From Heterohyrax brucei (taxonomy: Eukaryota; Chordata; Mammalia; Hyracoidea; Procaviidae): a stretch of DNA of 64,000 bases. Positions 21,606 to 31,591 of this stretch are shown here, in pieces (positions within the stretch are counted from its first letter, which is position 1; each line of letters opens with the position of its first letter). The stretch covers positions 87,504,001 to 87,568,000 of the forward strand of contig CM053148.1 of NCBI GenBank assembly GCA_028571685.1, written 5' to 3'. A program made the position numbers and the translations under genes. The notes under the pieces were generated by a model. That model was not told the DNA's origin. It worked only from the letters and a program-made list of their open reading frames with translations, and ran no database searches.

Positions 21606-21807
21606 TAAAAGCACAATGCTTCAGAATGCATTTTAAAAAGGGCAAAAGGGTATCTAAGTAAATTATGAGATAATCCATGTTCACAGATTTGGAGACTTAA
21701 TGTAACTAAAATTAACATGTCAGCAAAATTAAACAAAAATTAGTTTAAATAAAATATTGGTAGCCTTTTCTGAAGAAAGGTAGAATAGCAATCAGACTTC
21801 TTAGAAT

Positions 21808-21894
21808 AAAACCAAGAACCAAACCCATTGTTATCAAGTGGACTCTGACTCACTGTGACCCTAGAGGAGGAAAGTATTGGAGGGTTTAAGCTAC
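21808..21894 (-). mobile_element. AfroSINE (type 1), partial
   Basis: CCAAGAACCAAACCCATTGT and GTGACCCTAGAGGAGG are present. The head half is absent and an LTR begins at the break. Confidence 0.75.
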
Positions 21895-22497
21895 TGTTAT
21901 ATACTGAATGATACACCCTAAAATCTTGATTAGGCCATCCTTTTATCAGTATTATGTAGTTATCCTTCATTGTATGATCTAACGTAGTTATCCTGTATTT
22001 TCTGATCTGATGTACTTAGCTTATGTGTAAATCCTAACCTGCATGATGTTAATGATGTGTTAACATAATGCTTCTCATTATATTAATGAGGCAGGGTACA
22101 ATCTACAGGATTACGTTGTACCTTGAGTCAATCTCTTTTCAGATATAGAAGAGGTTAAATGAGTGACTTGGGATGAGGAGACCTCTACAACCAAGGAAGA
22201 AGAGTCAAGAGCAAAGTATGTCCTTGGTATCCTGGGTCCCTGTATCGAGAACTTCATAGGTCCAAGAAAGATTGATTCCAAGACACATGAAGGTGTTTAA
22301 GAAATTCTCAGTCCATAGCTACTTGAAATGAGACAAGAACTTTCCCCGAGAGTGAAAAAGGAGAGAGAGCCTTCTCCCAGACCTGGTTCCCTGAAAATTT
22401 GAACTTTAAGTTCTTACGTTGTAGGAGAATAAATTTTGTTTGTTAAAGCCATCTATTTGCACTACTTCTGTTAGAGCAGCACTAGATAGCTAAGACA
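21895..22497 (+). mobile_element. LTR-like element (MaLR-type), about 600 bp
   Basis: It starts TGTTATATACTGAATGATAC and ends GCACTAGATAGCTAAGACA, flanked by GCTAC and GCTAG (a 5-bp target duplication with one change). It shares TTAATGAGGCAGGGTACAAT and AAAGCCATCTATTTGCACTA with the copies at 23745 and 32761. Noncoding, a solo LTR with no internal region beside it. Confidence 0.75.
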
Positions 22498-22509
22498 GCT
22501 AGTTACAAC

Positions 22510-23265
22510 AGTGTTCCAGTAATCAACATGCCAACACAATAAAACATATAGAAATAGACCACAAATAACTAATTAATTGATTTTCAACCAAAGGGACAAG
22601 TGAATTAAAGGGAAAATGATTTTTTTTTTTTTTTTTTGGTAGAAGTGTGCTAAAACAACTGGATATTTATGTGAGGAAAGAAATAAAGTTGGTATTTTTT
22701 CATGCAATACTCAAAACAAATATACCATAAATCTAAATAAGTCAAAATTGCTGCTAACAAACATTAAAAATGTATATGTTTAATGTTACGGTTGGCAAGT
22801 GACTTCATGAAGGACACAAGGTAGATGTACAAGCTAAAAACTAAAAACTGACATTAATCAAATCTAAAAAGAAAAATGAGCAAATAAAAATGGTAGACAC
22901 AGAATGGTAGAGGTATTCACAATACACCTGTCTGACAAAGGCCTTCGAGCCAGAATATATAGAGAACTTTTATAACTTAATCACAAAATGAAAAAGAACA
23001 AAATAAAAGGTAAATATTTAAAGAGATCCTGAAACAAACTTGAAGCTGGCTGTTAAGCACATAAAAATTTTTTGTCAAAATCAAGCAGCACGTAAGCAAA
23101 TACAAATCAAAAGTAAAATGAAAAAAAGCATTAATGTTAAAATCAAATATTTGATTATGTTTTGGAGCAACAGAAACTTATACAATGCTACATGGATAAT
23201 AATTCGATAGCCATTTGGAGAACATTATCAGTTTCTTAAATAATTTAAATAGATTCCTACCATAT
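22510..23265 (+). mobile_element. Old L1 fragment (ORF2 C-terminal region), part 1
   Basis: AGAAATAGACCACAAATAAC, TTGATTTTCAACCAAAGGGA and AAAACAACTGGATATTTATG follow old L1 ORF2 order, with many stops. It continues, after insertions, at 23626-23744 and 24275-24413. Confidence 0.7.
22620..22637. repeat. Poly-T run
   Basis: About 18 T inside the old L1, where an ordinary coding stretch is expected; likely a slippage expansion. Confidence 0.85.
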
Positions 23266-23430
23266 AAACCTGGGTGACTTAGTAGTTAAGCACTAGGGCC
23301 TCTAACCAACTGTCAGCATGTCCAATCTACCAGCCACTCCTTGGAAACTCTGTAGGGTAGGTCCACTCTGCTCCCTAGGGTCACTATGAGTCAGAATTGA
23401 CTTGATGGCAACGAGTTTGGTTAGGTTTTA
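23266..23430 (+). mobile_element. AfroSINE (type 1), full length, inside old L1
   Basis: AAACCTGGGTGACTTAGTAG head, CAGCCACTCCTTGGAAACTC middle and GAGTCAGAATTGACTTGATG end. It interrupts the old L1. Confidence 0.9.
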
Positions 23431-23509
23431 TACAACCAAACTTCTCACTGAATCCACCTGTAGCTCAGGGGGAGGAAAGAATGTGTGATTGCTCTGATAC
23501 ATATGACAT

Positions 23510-23599
23510 GCTGGGAAACCCTCTAGGTCAGCTTTGTTTTGGCCTACCGGGTCACTATGAGTCAAAATCGACTCAATGGCACACAGCAACAGTAACCAG
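23510..23599 (+). mobile_element. AfroSINE, 5'-truncated
   Basis: GGGAAACCCTCTAGGTCAGC and GAGTCAAAATCGACTCAATG with a CACACAGCAACAG tail. The tRNA-like head is missing. Confidence 0.78.
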
Positions 23600-23625
23600 A
23601 TTTCCCAGACTTTCTAGTTCGAGAT

Positions 23626-23744
23626 AGTTATCAGGGGAAATATGAACATATGTACACACAGAGAGTTGTACATGGACATCAACAGCAACAAAATTCACAG
23701 TAGTTAAAAACTAGAAACAAGCTGAATATACACTGGAAACAGCC
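23626..23744 (+). mobile_element. Old L1 fragment, part 2
   Basis: AACATATGTACACACAGAGA, TTGTACATGGACATCAACAG and AAAAACTAGAAACAAGCTGA match the end of old L1 ORF2. It is cut by the LTR that begins at 23745 and resumes after it. Confidence 0.72.
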
Positions 23745-24269
23745 TGTCATGGTTTGAATTGTGTCCCCCCAAAAATGTGTGCAGCCATGTGGCTGGGATA
23801 TGGTTCCCAGTATCTTGGAAATGTCCTCCATTGTGTGACTTTGCTAACTGTGTGTGTTAAAAGATTAGGGTGGGGCTACGAATTCTGCATAGGATTACTT
23901 CCCTGTCCTGCTGTAGGGGGAAGTTTCCCTGGAGTATGGCTTGCCCCACCCTTAATGCTTTTAGCTTGCAAGGAATAAAAGGAAAAAGAACCAAGGACAA
24001 TTTGAGAACCTCGCTACCATCAAGCAAGCAGCACCGGGAGCAGAGTGTGTCGTTCAGACCAGAGGTTCTTGCGTTAGGACACTGCCTGGACAATGACTGA
24101 TGCAATACCGGACTTTCCTCCAGAGCCGTCAAGGGGAAAGTCTTTCCCTGGAGCGGACACCCTGAATACGGACTTGCAACCTACCGGACTGTGTAAGAAT
24201 AAATCTTTCTTTGTTACAGCCATCCACTCTGTGGTATTTCTGTTAGAGCAGCCCTAGCTGACTAAAACA
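23745..24269 (+). mobile_element. Solo LTR (MaLR/ERVL-like), 525 bp, with 5-bp target duplication
   Basis: TGTCATGGTTTGAATTGTGT start, CCTAGCTGACTAAAACA end, flanked on both sides by CAGCC (23740-23744 and 24270-24274). The sequence on either side is one continuous old L1, which confirms the boundaries. AAGAATAAATC near the end contains an AATAAA. It is noncoding. Confidence 0.88.
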
Positions 24270-24274
24270 CAGCC

Positions 24275-24413
24275 TAAATCTACATTAACACGTCAATGGA
24301 TAAGAAAAAATTTAAGTGCATATAATGAACTAATTATCAGCAAGTAAAAGAAACCAATCACTGATACGTTCAACAACATGGCTGAATTTCAGAATCATTT
24401 TACGAAATAAAAG
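24275..24413 (+). mobile_element. Old L1 fragment, part 3
   Basis: GTCAATGGATAAGAAAAAAT, ACTGATACGTTCAACAACAT and GGCTGAATTTCAGAATCATT continue the same old L1 beyond the inserted LTR. Confidence 0.72.
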
Positions 24414-24490
24414 AACGCTATCCAGTGTATTCTGACTCCCAACTAGCCCCAGTGTTGCAGAACGGAATTGCTCCATAGAGTTTCGTTGGG
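24414..24490 (-). mobile_element. AfroSINE fragment, 3' half
   Basis: TATTCTGACTCCCAACTAGC and ATTGCTCCATAGAGTTTCG, broken where a type-2 SINE starts. Confidence 0.7.
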
Positions 24491-24692
24491 GAATTCTTGG
24501 GCGGAGCCAATGATTAAGTGCTAGATTCCTAACCAAACAACCGGAGGTTCGAATTCACCCAGAGGCTCTGGAAGACGGGACTGGAGATCTGCTTACGGAA
24601 TGTCAGAGCCGTGAAAACCCTCGTGAGCAGTTTTATGCAGCCCACACAAAGTTGTGATGAGTCAGAAAACACTCAATGACAACTGACAACAG
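24491..24692 (+). mobile_element. AfroSINE type 2, full length
   Basis: The head TTGGGCGGAGCCAATGATTA leads to a B-box-like GGTTCGAATTC (24546-24556), then GATCTGCTTACGGAATGTCA, CCGTGAAAACCCTCGTGAGC and the AACTGACAACAGCA end. This is the most complete type-2 copy here and shows the modules that distinguish it from type 1. Confidence 0.88.
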
Positions 24693-24762
24693 CACAGTTG
24701 CATGAAAGCCGCTTTTACAGCCTTTCTCAGCATCTCTGACTAGGTGTCAATTACCATCACCA

Positions 24763-24918
24763 CCACCCACTGCCCGGGAGTCAGGTCCGACTCACTGCGC
24801 CCCTAGAGGTCAGAGCAGAACTGCCCCGTGGGGGTTGCAAGGAGCACCTGGCGGATAGGAACTGCGGACGTTTTGGTTAGCACACGTGGGACTGGACCAC
24901 TACGCCACCAGGATTTCA
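24763..24918 (-). mobile_element. AfroSINE (type 1), well preserved, CpG-bearing
   Basis: GGAGTCAGGTCCGACTCACT, AACTGCCCCGTGGGGGTTGC and CACTACGCCACCAGGATTT are close to the family pattern and retain several CpGs, suggesting a younger insertion. Confidence 0.92.
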
Positions 24919-24981
24919 ACATGCGAACTTCTAACCTTTAATTTAGCAGTCAAGTGCAAACCATTTGTGCCACCTGGGGAC
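24919..24981 (-). mobile_element. AfroSINE type 2, head fragment
   Basis: CGAACTTCTAACCTTTAATT, TAGCAGTCAAGTGCAAACCA and TTTGTGCCACCTGGGGA form the type-2 head, directly abutting the type-1 copy. Confidence 0.7.
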
Positions 24982-25149
24982 TTATAAATAGTAACCCAGG
25001 TGGAATACCAACTATGATACAGTGACAAAATGCGGGTCCTCACTGGTGAGGTCCAAGTGGAGGCCGCAGTGTATTGCAGGACAGATTAATGGAGTGCTAA
25101 ATCTCAACACATTGATGATTGTAAAGGTTCACATAGTGATTGAAGACCC

Positions 25150-25352
25150 CCAGAAAACGCAGCTAAGTGTCTGACTGCTGGCCCAGACGCTGGTGGTGCA
25201 AAACCATCCAGAAGCACTATGGTGGACTGACCATTCTGATCTGCTGCTGGAAGGTCACAACCTCAGAAACCTTACAGAGTAGTTGTACTGTGCACTTGTG
25301 TGACTGCTATGATTTAGAACTGACTCCAGAGTACTAGCAATAGCAACAATGC
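25150..25352 (+). mobile_element. AfroSINE type 2, diverged
   Basis: GCTGGTGGTGCAAAACCATC, GATCTGCTGCTGGAAGGTCA, ACAACCTCAGAAACCTTACA and GTTGTACTGTGCACTTGTGT match type-2 order. The stretch 25020-25150 before it is unidentified. Confidence 0.7.
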
Positions 25353-25869
25353 CAGTTTTTTACAAGTTACGGAATCATACAATTAAAATGGATACGTGTA
25401 TTTTAAATAAATGTTTTCTCCAAAGAGTTGATGAGAAAGAATTTTTTTAAAAAAAGTTATCACTTTCAATTGTCTCAGTTATGATAAATAAGCTAAACTG
25501 AACTTCTGACTGGACTTCTGAGAAATGCCCACAGTTCTAGAATTATTTCAGCATTATTCATACATGTAGTTGATTGGTCTACTAGACAGAGCAGGAGCAC
25601 TTAGGAGTCAGCTGTGAATCACTAGCTTTATTTAAATCCCAAGAACTGCTTGGACGTTGAATTGATTTAGAATGTATAAATGTGTTACAGTATTCTATGA
25701 ACATCATTAGACAATAGAAGAAGCTGAATATAGATTGGAAAAAAATCCTTGGAAAATGGATTAAAGCGAATCACTAACAAACCCTCGGCAGGAGAGGAGT
25801 CCACTTGAATTTGTCTCTCATTGTTCAGAAAGTCTCAGGAGTTTTCTAAAATATTACTAGAATTGCATA
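25353..25869. other. Gene-free AT-rich sequence
   Basis: Nothing recognised. Confidence 0.45.
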
Positions 25870-25960
25870 TTATATATAATGTCATATATACATACACACA
25901 CATGTATACATATATATGCGTGCACACACACACACACAAATATATGTATATATAGGATGA
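25870..25960. repeat. Mixed (TA)n/(CA)n microsatellite
   Basis: TATATATAATGTCATATATA followed by CACACA and GTATACATATATATGCG tracts. An AfroSINE separates it from the CA tract at 26119-26142. Confidence 0.9.
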
Positions 25961-26111
25961 ACCATTGCTGTCAATTTAACCTCAACTCATGACAAAGCTG
26001 TAGGACACAGGAGAATGGACCCACAGTGTTTCCTAGGAGCAGTTTGTATATTTGAACTGCTGATCTTTTGGTTAGCAGCCAGGCTCTTAACCATTATACC
26101 ACCAGATCTCC
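25961..26111 (-). mobile_element. AfroSINE (type 1) between CA tracts
   Basis: GCTGTCAATTTAACCTCAAC, GAACTGCTGATCTTTTGGTT and CATTATACCACCAGATCTCC. Its position suggests insertion into, or seeding of, a CA microsatellite. Confidence 0.88.
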
Positions 26112-26118
26112 TTGTGGA

Positions 26119-26155
26119 ACACACACACACACACACACACAGAGACAGAGAGAGA
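26119..26155. repeat. (AC)n then (AG)n microsatellite
   Basis: A pure AC run of about 24 bp followed by GAGACAGAGAGAGAAAG. Confidence 0.93.
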
Positions 26156-26339
26156 AAGACTTTAGCATCATTTTTGCTTTAAACACAAAAAGCCTGCATT
26201 ATTGACTCATTTATTTTATTTGATGAATTTTTGACACACAGTTACGTTTACCTGCTTTCTTCCTTTTTATATTTTAGTAGTACCAGAAAAAGTTCAGTAT
26301 TTAGAATATTTATAGATATAAATTAGCTGTTACCATGGT

Positions 26340-26364
26340 GACGGCACTTGGCTTGACTTTGGCT
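26340..26364 (+). mobile_element. SINE/RTE 3'-end stub
   Basis: GACGGCACTTGGCTTGACTT followed by TGGCT: only the last bases of the 3' module plus tail are present, with no SINE body upstream. Confidence 0.6.
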
Positions 26365-26725
26365 GTGGTGAATATATAACAGATCTGTGTCTACTATCAA
26401 AAATATTATCCTGGAATTTGGATCACAACTACCACAACCGCCATGAGACTGAGTCCAGCATAACTTCATGGTGTCTTAAATAATTTTAAAAAATAAATTA
26501 AAAAGAAGAATACCTCTCTAGAATTAAAGTAAATGTGCTCTGAATTTTTATGAAATCAGTCTGTTAAATTTACGATGTTAAAAAGACAAAGAAAATAAAA
26601 TCCGAAGGAATCCAAAGGAACGTGGGTAAAAGCTCTTAATTTAGAAGTGGAGTTCTGCGTGCACAGTGTTTTAATAGGACAACTAGGTTATGTGATGAGG
26701 GTAACATCGGAAGATGTAGTATGGT

Positions 26726-26880
26726 TGATAATTCGATTCACAGCAACCCAGTGTGATATGATACAACTGCCCCGTAGGGTTTTTAAACTATTAGGAGTTG
26801 GAATTCATTGGAAGGCAAAGACTTGGGTAATTATTACAGAAGCAGATCACTCATCACTAGGGTTTCTTCTAGAATTGGTA
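26726..26880 (-). mobile_element. AfroSINE type-2-like fragment, strongly diverged
   Basis: GATTCACAGCAACCCAGTGT, AACTGCCCCGTAGGGTTTTT and TACAGAAGCAGATCACTC are recognisable, with an insertion or degraded stretch between them. The 103-codon plus-strand frame crossing it is not a gene. Confidence 0.45.
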
Positions 26881-27309
26881 TGGCCTCTGAAACAGACATC
26901 CCCAAAAAATGAAGAAAGACAATCATTACATAACAATGGTTGGAAAGCAAACAAATAAACAAACAAAAATACAACTAGATATATGATGCTTAGCATAAAA
27001 TAATTTTTAGTGTATAACTAAAATTTGAGAAGAAGATATCATAACCAATGTAGACATATGCTACTGTGACAGTGTTCAACTGCTTTAAATTCCAGATGTT
27101 CTAAAGAAAAACATTTTCTGGAATCTTAGAAGTCTACCATGAGTAGCATTACAAAATAATTCAAAACCTATTCTTTTAAGAATGTAGTATGAGATCATTT
27201 AGCATCATTAGTATTATTTTTTTGTTAGTTAAGTTAAATTGGAATCACACATGTTTCAAAATAACATGTTTGATTGTAATTTATGGAATATGGAGAAAGT
27301 CGTACCAAC
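26881..27309. other. Gene-free AT-rich sequence
   Basis: An AAACAAATAAACAAACAAAA stretch lies at 26948-26967. Nothing else recognised. Confidence 0.45.
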
Positions 27310-27385
27310 TTTGTAGAACAGGGCCGAATTATCCTAGAGGCTTACCATGAGTCGGAAATCCCTTGACAGCAATGGATTTGGGTTC
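27310..27385 (+). mobile_element. AfroSINE, 3' end only
   Basis: CTTACCATGAGTCGGAAATC, CCTTGACAGCAATGGATTTG and GGTTCTTGGG form the 3' half. Confidence 0.75.
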
Positions 27386-27512
27386 TTGGGTTTTAGTCAT
27401 TACAGAAGTAGACAGCCACCTTCTCCTCCTGCTGAGTAGCTGTGGAGTTTGAACTGCGGACCCTCTTGGTCACTAGCTGAGTTTCAAGCCATCGGGCCAC
27501 CAGGCCCCCTGG
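27386..27512 (-). mobile_element. AfroSINE type 2, 5' part
   Basis: ACAGAAGTAGACAGCCACCT, TTTGAACTGCGGACCCTCTT and CATCGGGCCACCAGGCCCCC. It abuts a plus-strand copy. Confidence 0.7.
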
Positions 27513-27659
27513 AAAAGTGGATCCAGAAGTGTATGAAGAATCAGGGCCCTAGAGAGTAAAACATAGGAATGTCATGGATATTGAACTGGACATAACAAAA
27601 TACTTGGGAAAACGTGATCATGATGTAACAAAGTGTCGCAGAACAAAAGGGTTTTCTTA

Positions 27660-28198
27660 CATACATTGCTGTCAGGTGCTGTAGGGACGACTCCAGCTCG
27701 AGCAGAACAGAACACTCTGGGTCCTGTCTCATTTTCACAGTCATTGTTGTGCTTGAGTTCATTGTGGCAGCTGCTGTGTGAATCCACTTTGTTGAGAGTA
27801 TTCCTCTTTTTCATTGACCCTCTATTTCACCAAGCCTGAAGTCCTTCTCTGGGGACTGGTGTCTCCTGATAACATCGAAAGCATGGGAGACAAAATCTTA
27901 CCATCCTTGATTCTAAAAAGCATTCTTTCTGTTCTTCTTCCAAGACAGACTTATTCATCTTTTCACAGTCCATATTATATTCAATATTATTTCCCAATGC
28001 CATAATTCAAAGGCATCTGTTTTCCTTCTGTCTTATTCATTGTCAAGCTTTTACATGCTTATGAGGTGATTGAGAGGAGTATGTCTTGGATCAGTCACAC
28101 TTTTGTCTTCAAGGTGACGTTTTTGCTGGCTAACACTTTTAAGAGGTCTTTTGCAGCAAATTTGTCCAATGCAATGTATCCTTTGAATTCTTGATGGC
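27660..28198 (-). mobile_element. RTE LINE fragment, part A (3' end)
   Basis: From TTGCTGTCAGGTGCTGTAGG through CATTGACCCTCTATTTCACC, GTCCTTCTCTGGGGACTGGT, AAAGCATTCTTTCTGTTCTT and AAGAGGTCTTTTGCAGCAAA. This is the C-terminal part of the RTE ORF plus its 3' end, in antisense, with stops. The element is interrupted by a SINE and continues at 28333. Confidence 0.85.
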
Positions 28199-28202
28199 TG
28201 CC

Positions 28203-28332
28203 CCAGAGCTTGGCTGCTAACCAAAAGATCAGCAGTTCAAATTCCCCACTCCTTGAGAACTTTATGTGACAGTTCTACTCTGTTCTGTAGGTCTCCTATG
28301 AGTCAGCATCTACTTGAGAGCAACAGAACTTT
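28203..28332 (+). mobile_element. AfroSINE inserted in the RTE fragment
   Basis: GAGCTTGGCTGCTAACCAAA, AGATCAGCAGTTCAAATTCC, CAGTTCTACTCTGTTCTGTA and GAGTCAGCATCTACTTGAGA. The outer head is trimmed. It splits the RTE copy and is younger. Confidence 0.87.
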
Positions 28333-28615
28333 CACGGCTGTTGATTGTTGATACAAGTAAAATGAAGTCTTTAACAACTTCAGTCTTTTCTCCACTAATC
28401 ATAATGTTGCTTAGTGGTCCAGTTGTGATGATTTTGCTTTCTTTACCTTGAAGTGTAATCTATACTAAAGACAGTCCCCTTTGATCTTCATCCATAGGTG
28501 CTTCAAGCCTTAAGTTTCAGCAATGAAGGCTGTGTCATCTGTATAATGCAGGATGTTAATAAGTCTTCCTCCAATCCTGATGCCCTGTTCTTCATATAGT
28601 CCAGCTCCTTAGTTT
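28333..28615 (-). mobile_element. RTE LINE fragment, part B, with reverse transcriptase YxDD box
   Basis: GGCTGTTGATTGTTGATACA, TTTTCTCCACTAATCATAAT and TCAGCAATGAAGGCTGTGTC are antisense RTE. Minus-strand bases 28545-28534 (TATACAGATGAC) encode Y-T-D-D, the variant of the YADD catalytic motif of reverse transcriptase, within LHYTDDTAFIAET. A broken copy without an open frame. Confidence 0.85.
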
Positions 28616-28688
28616 GTTTAGTGAAATTGTTACATATAGTTACTAATTATTACTTAATAAAATATACACAGGTATATAACTTTTCTAC

Positions 28689-29205
28689 TGTCTTTGTTAT
28701 CTAAAGCTGCTATAACAGAAAAACAAGAAGTTTATAGTTTTAACTAATATTTTACAAATGCTGCATTATATACATAATGTACATATATAATATATATAAC
28801 ACATAAGCCCAAGCCCAAGTGCCGTCGAGTATATTATATATATATTTTTTTTTCTTTTTTTCCTCACAGTTTGGGAGACCAGAAATCCAAATTCAGGATG
28901 TTGGCTCCAGGAGAAGACTTTCTCTCTTTGTTGACTCTGGGAGAAGGCCTTTTTTTCTGGGTTCTGTGGAGACCTTTATGTGTTGTGGTATCGGCAGACA
29001 TCTCTGATCATTTGCCTCCTTGCTTAATTTGCTCTTTTTATACTAAGTAAATATAGATTTAAAACACACTCTGTTACACTGCCTTATTAATGTAACAATG
29101 GAAGCCCCGTTCCAAATAGGACTACACTGTCTGTATGGATTCAGATTTATAGCAGTGTTTTGGGGGAGGGTGGGGTAGGGGAAGAGGAGTATTCAATCCA
29201 TGACA
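28689..29205 (-). mobile_element. LTR-like element (MaLR type), antisense, interrupted
   Basis: TGTCTTTGTTATCTAAAGCT at one end and ATTCAATCCATGACA at the other match the antisense of the 23745 LTR; TCACAGTTTGGGAGACCAGA and CTCCAGGAGAAGACTTTCTC lie between. An AT-rich insert with a SINE stub interrupts it at about 28745-28860. Confidence 0.75.
28805..28830 (-). mobile_element. SINE/RTE 3'-end stub (26 bp)
   Basis: Minus-strand ACTCGACGGCACTTGGGCTT followed by GGGCTT. It lies between near-identical AT tracts (TATATAATATATATA and TATATTATATATATA) that could be its target duplication, although low complexity makes that uncertain. Confidence 0.65.
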
Positions 29206-29839
29206 ACTGCCTAATATATCTCAAGGTTTATATTGTGTTAAAAGTAGGAAAAATTGGGTTGAATAGTGAGAGATTTGAATGTATTTTTTTCCAGAGGCTA
29301 ACACCTAAACTCTGTAAGTAGAAGAATGTAAACTTGTTTTTAAGAGATAATCTGAGATATAAAGCCACAGATGTCTCAGTTTTAAAATTAGATAAGATGA
29401 CAAGAGTCTCTCACCATTTGAGATAATATAATAAAAAGTAAATAACAAATGCCTGAATTGATTTAAGTGGTGTATCCTGTTAGGATGAATCAACATGATA
29501 TAACAGAAGGCAATAACATTTTGAGAACTCTATATATTTAATAAAATATTACAGAAAAAATTACAGCTTTACTAAAAATGAATGTCAGCTGAAATAATAA
29601 AACTGAGATCATGTAAATAAAGTTTCCTTTCCCTATTTTACTGTATTTTCCGCAGTGAGATTATGATATTCATTTTTTGACATTAAATTGCAGTAAATAT
29701 TTTCAAACCAGAATGACCATATGTAAAAATAAAATTGAAAGAACATAGTGGTATGGAATGTACAATATTTTCAATTCCTTGAACACACAACATTTGGCAT
29801 GTTATTTGAAAATGTAATGTGGCCTTGACTGGTGTAGCT
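29206..29839. other. Gene-free AT-rich sequence
   Basis: Nothing recognised. Confidence 0.45.
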
Positions 29840-29995
29840 ATATGTTAACTCATTTCCATTCAGTCGATTCCAGGCTCAGAGTTACTCTAGGGAAGAGTAG
29901 AACCGTCCCACACGATTTCCAAACTGTGACCTTTAAGGAAGTAGAATGACAGACCTTAAGTCAGAAACAGTAGCAATGGAATTACAAAGATGTTT
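29840..29995 (-). mobile_element. AfroSINE type 2, diverged
   Basis: CATTCAGTCGATTCCAGGCT, GAGTAGAACCGTCCCACACG and AACTGTGACCTTTAAGGAAG are the type-2 landmarks. Head eroded. Confidence 0.65.
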
Positions 29996-31095
29996 GCTCA
30001 ATGTAAATTGCATCTAGCTGGTCCTGGTAATTTTAACTGGTTAGATAGGACATGGACATTTATGCTGTTCTTGACTCACAGCCCCTTTTTTCTTGGAAGA
30101 CGTTTTCATTCTATTCCAAACAATTTAATTGAATGAAAGCAGCCACGTTTCTACAGACAAGTCACCCTTAGCTTTGCTTCTTTTGATTCAACAGTAAGTA
30201 CTGTGCATCTGTTGGCTCTTCAAATGGGCCATCCTTTGGTAATTGATCTACTGCCCTTGGATTAGAGTATCAGTTCAAATTGGACTCACAGAATTCTTAC
30301 CTGGAAACTTTTCATTGGGAATGATGCTGTTTTTGGTCTCTCTGCACTTGTATTAGCTGTGACGTATGGAATTGGAATTAGTTTCTACACTTTCCAGAAT
30401 ACTGATGCCAACACTGTACAGCAAGAGGAAATTGAATGGGACAAAACCAGACCCTTCTCAACCCAGCTGTTCTCCAAAAGTCAACTGCCTTTCTGCCCAT
30501 CTGAAGTCTGTGCAAGGCACTCACCCTTTCGACTCAGTCTCATTTATCCCTAGAGTGATTCTCTTAAGATATCTATTGGCCAACTGCCATTGAGTCGGAT
30601 CTGATGATGTTTATTACTTGTTTTTAAAAACTGGAAATATGACTGTCTAATAGGGGGAAATCATAATAATTTTCCCAGTGATATTTTGAAGTGTCCTGTT
30701 TTACTTGGAAGCTCTAAGATTCAGTGAGTATATGATTCTAATGATTTTTCCAGTATGACCAGAGAGTTACAAGGTATACTGGCTCATTCATTTCCATTTT
30801 GTTTTTCCCATTCAAAGTGTGGACTTTCCACTTCACCTTAAGTTTATATCTCTGAGTCAAGTATCTGCATCTGCCCAAGTTTTTACAAGACTTGGTGGAA
30901 ATCAAGCACTTAAAGGAAAGATTCACTCCTTGTAAAGATTAAGATGACAGCCTCTCCCTAGAATTAAGAATTATACTCCAATGGTATAATCAGATTTATA
31001 ACTTTAATAATAAAAATGCAGAACTAGAAAATAATAGCATTTATAAAGAATTACAAGATCATTTTGGCCATCTCATTGGGAAGCTCCGTGGTAAA
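29996..31095. other. Gene-free unique sequence
   Basis: Overlapping plus-strand frames of 64-75 codons near 30359-30593 have no domain. A possible short SINE end (CCATTGAGTCGGATCTGA) lies near 30587-30604. Confidence 0.45.
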
Positions 31096-31257
31096 GCAAA
31101 AACTATTACCGTCAAATCGATTCCGACTCACACATAGTGACTATAGATGAGAGTAAAACTGCTGCATGGGGTTTCCAAGAAGCTCCTGGTGGATTTGAAC
31201 TGCTGACTTTTTTTGGTTGGTAGGTAAACTCTTAACCATTATGCCACCAGGATTTTC
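31096..31257 (-). mobile_element. AfroSINE (type 1), full length
   Basis: CAAATCGATTCCGACTCACA, GGTGGATTTGAACTGCTGAC and CATTATGCCACCAGGATTTT. Confidence 0.92.
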
Positions 31258-31591
31258 AAAGGTTACCATTAATCACTAGATTGATAAGCTGATTTGCTAA
31301 ATTCAATATAATTAAACTCTTGGTCCCCAGTCACCTGCTTTAGAAGCATAGAGAAAGTAAGTCAGATACTTGGAGGTAAACCTCTGGTAAACAAAAACAA
31401 TGAAAACTCATTTTAAAAAAAATGCATTTTAGTTATTTAAAATGAAAACCAAGCTGAGTGGGTTCTGGTAGCCTTGGTCCAATGAATTCTTGGTTTGAGA
31501 CTAGGATTTATGGGGAGACAGACTATAATTAATAGACTAGCAAGTATATGAGGTCTGACAATTAAGTCCACAAACTTAATTGTTCTAAGGG

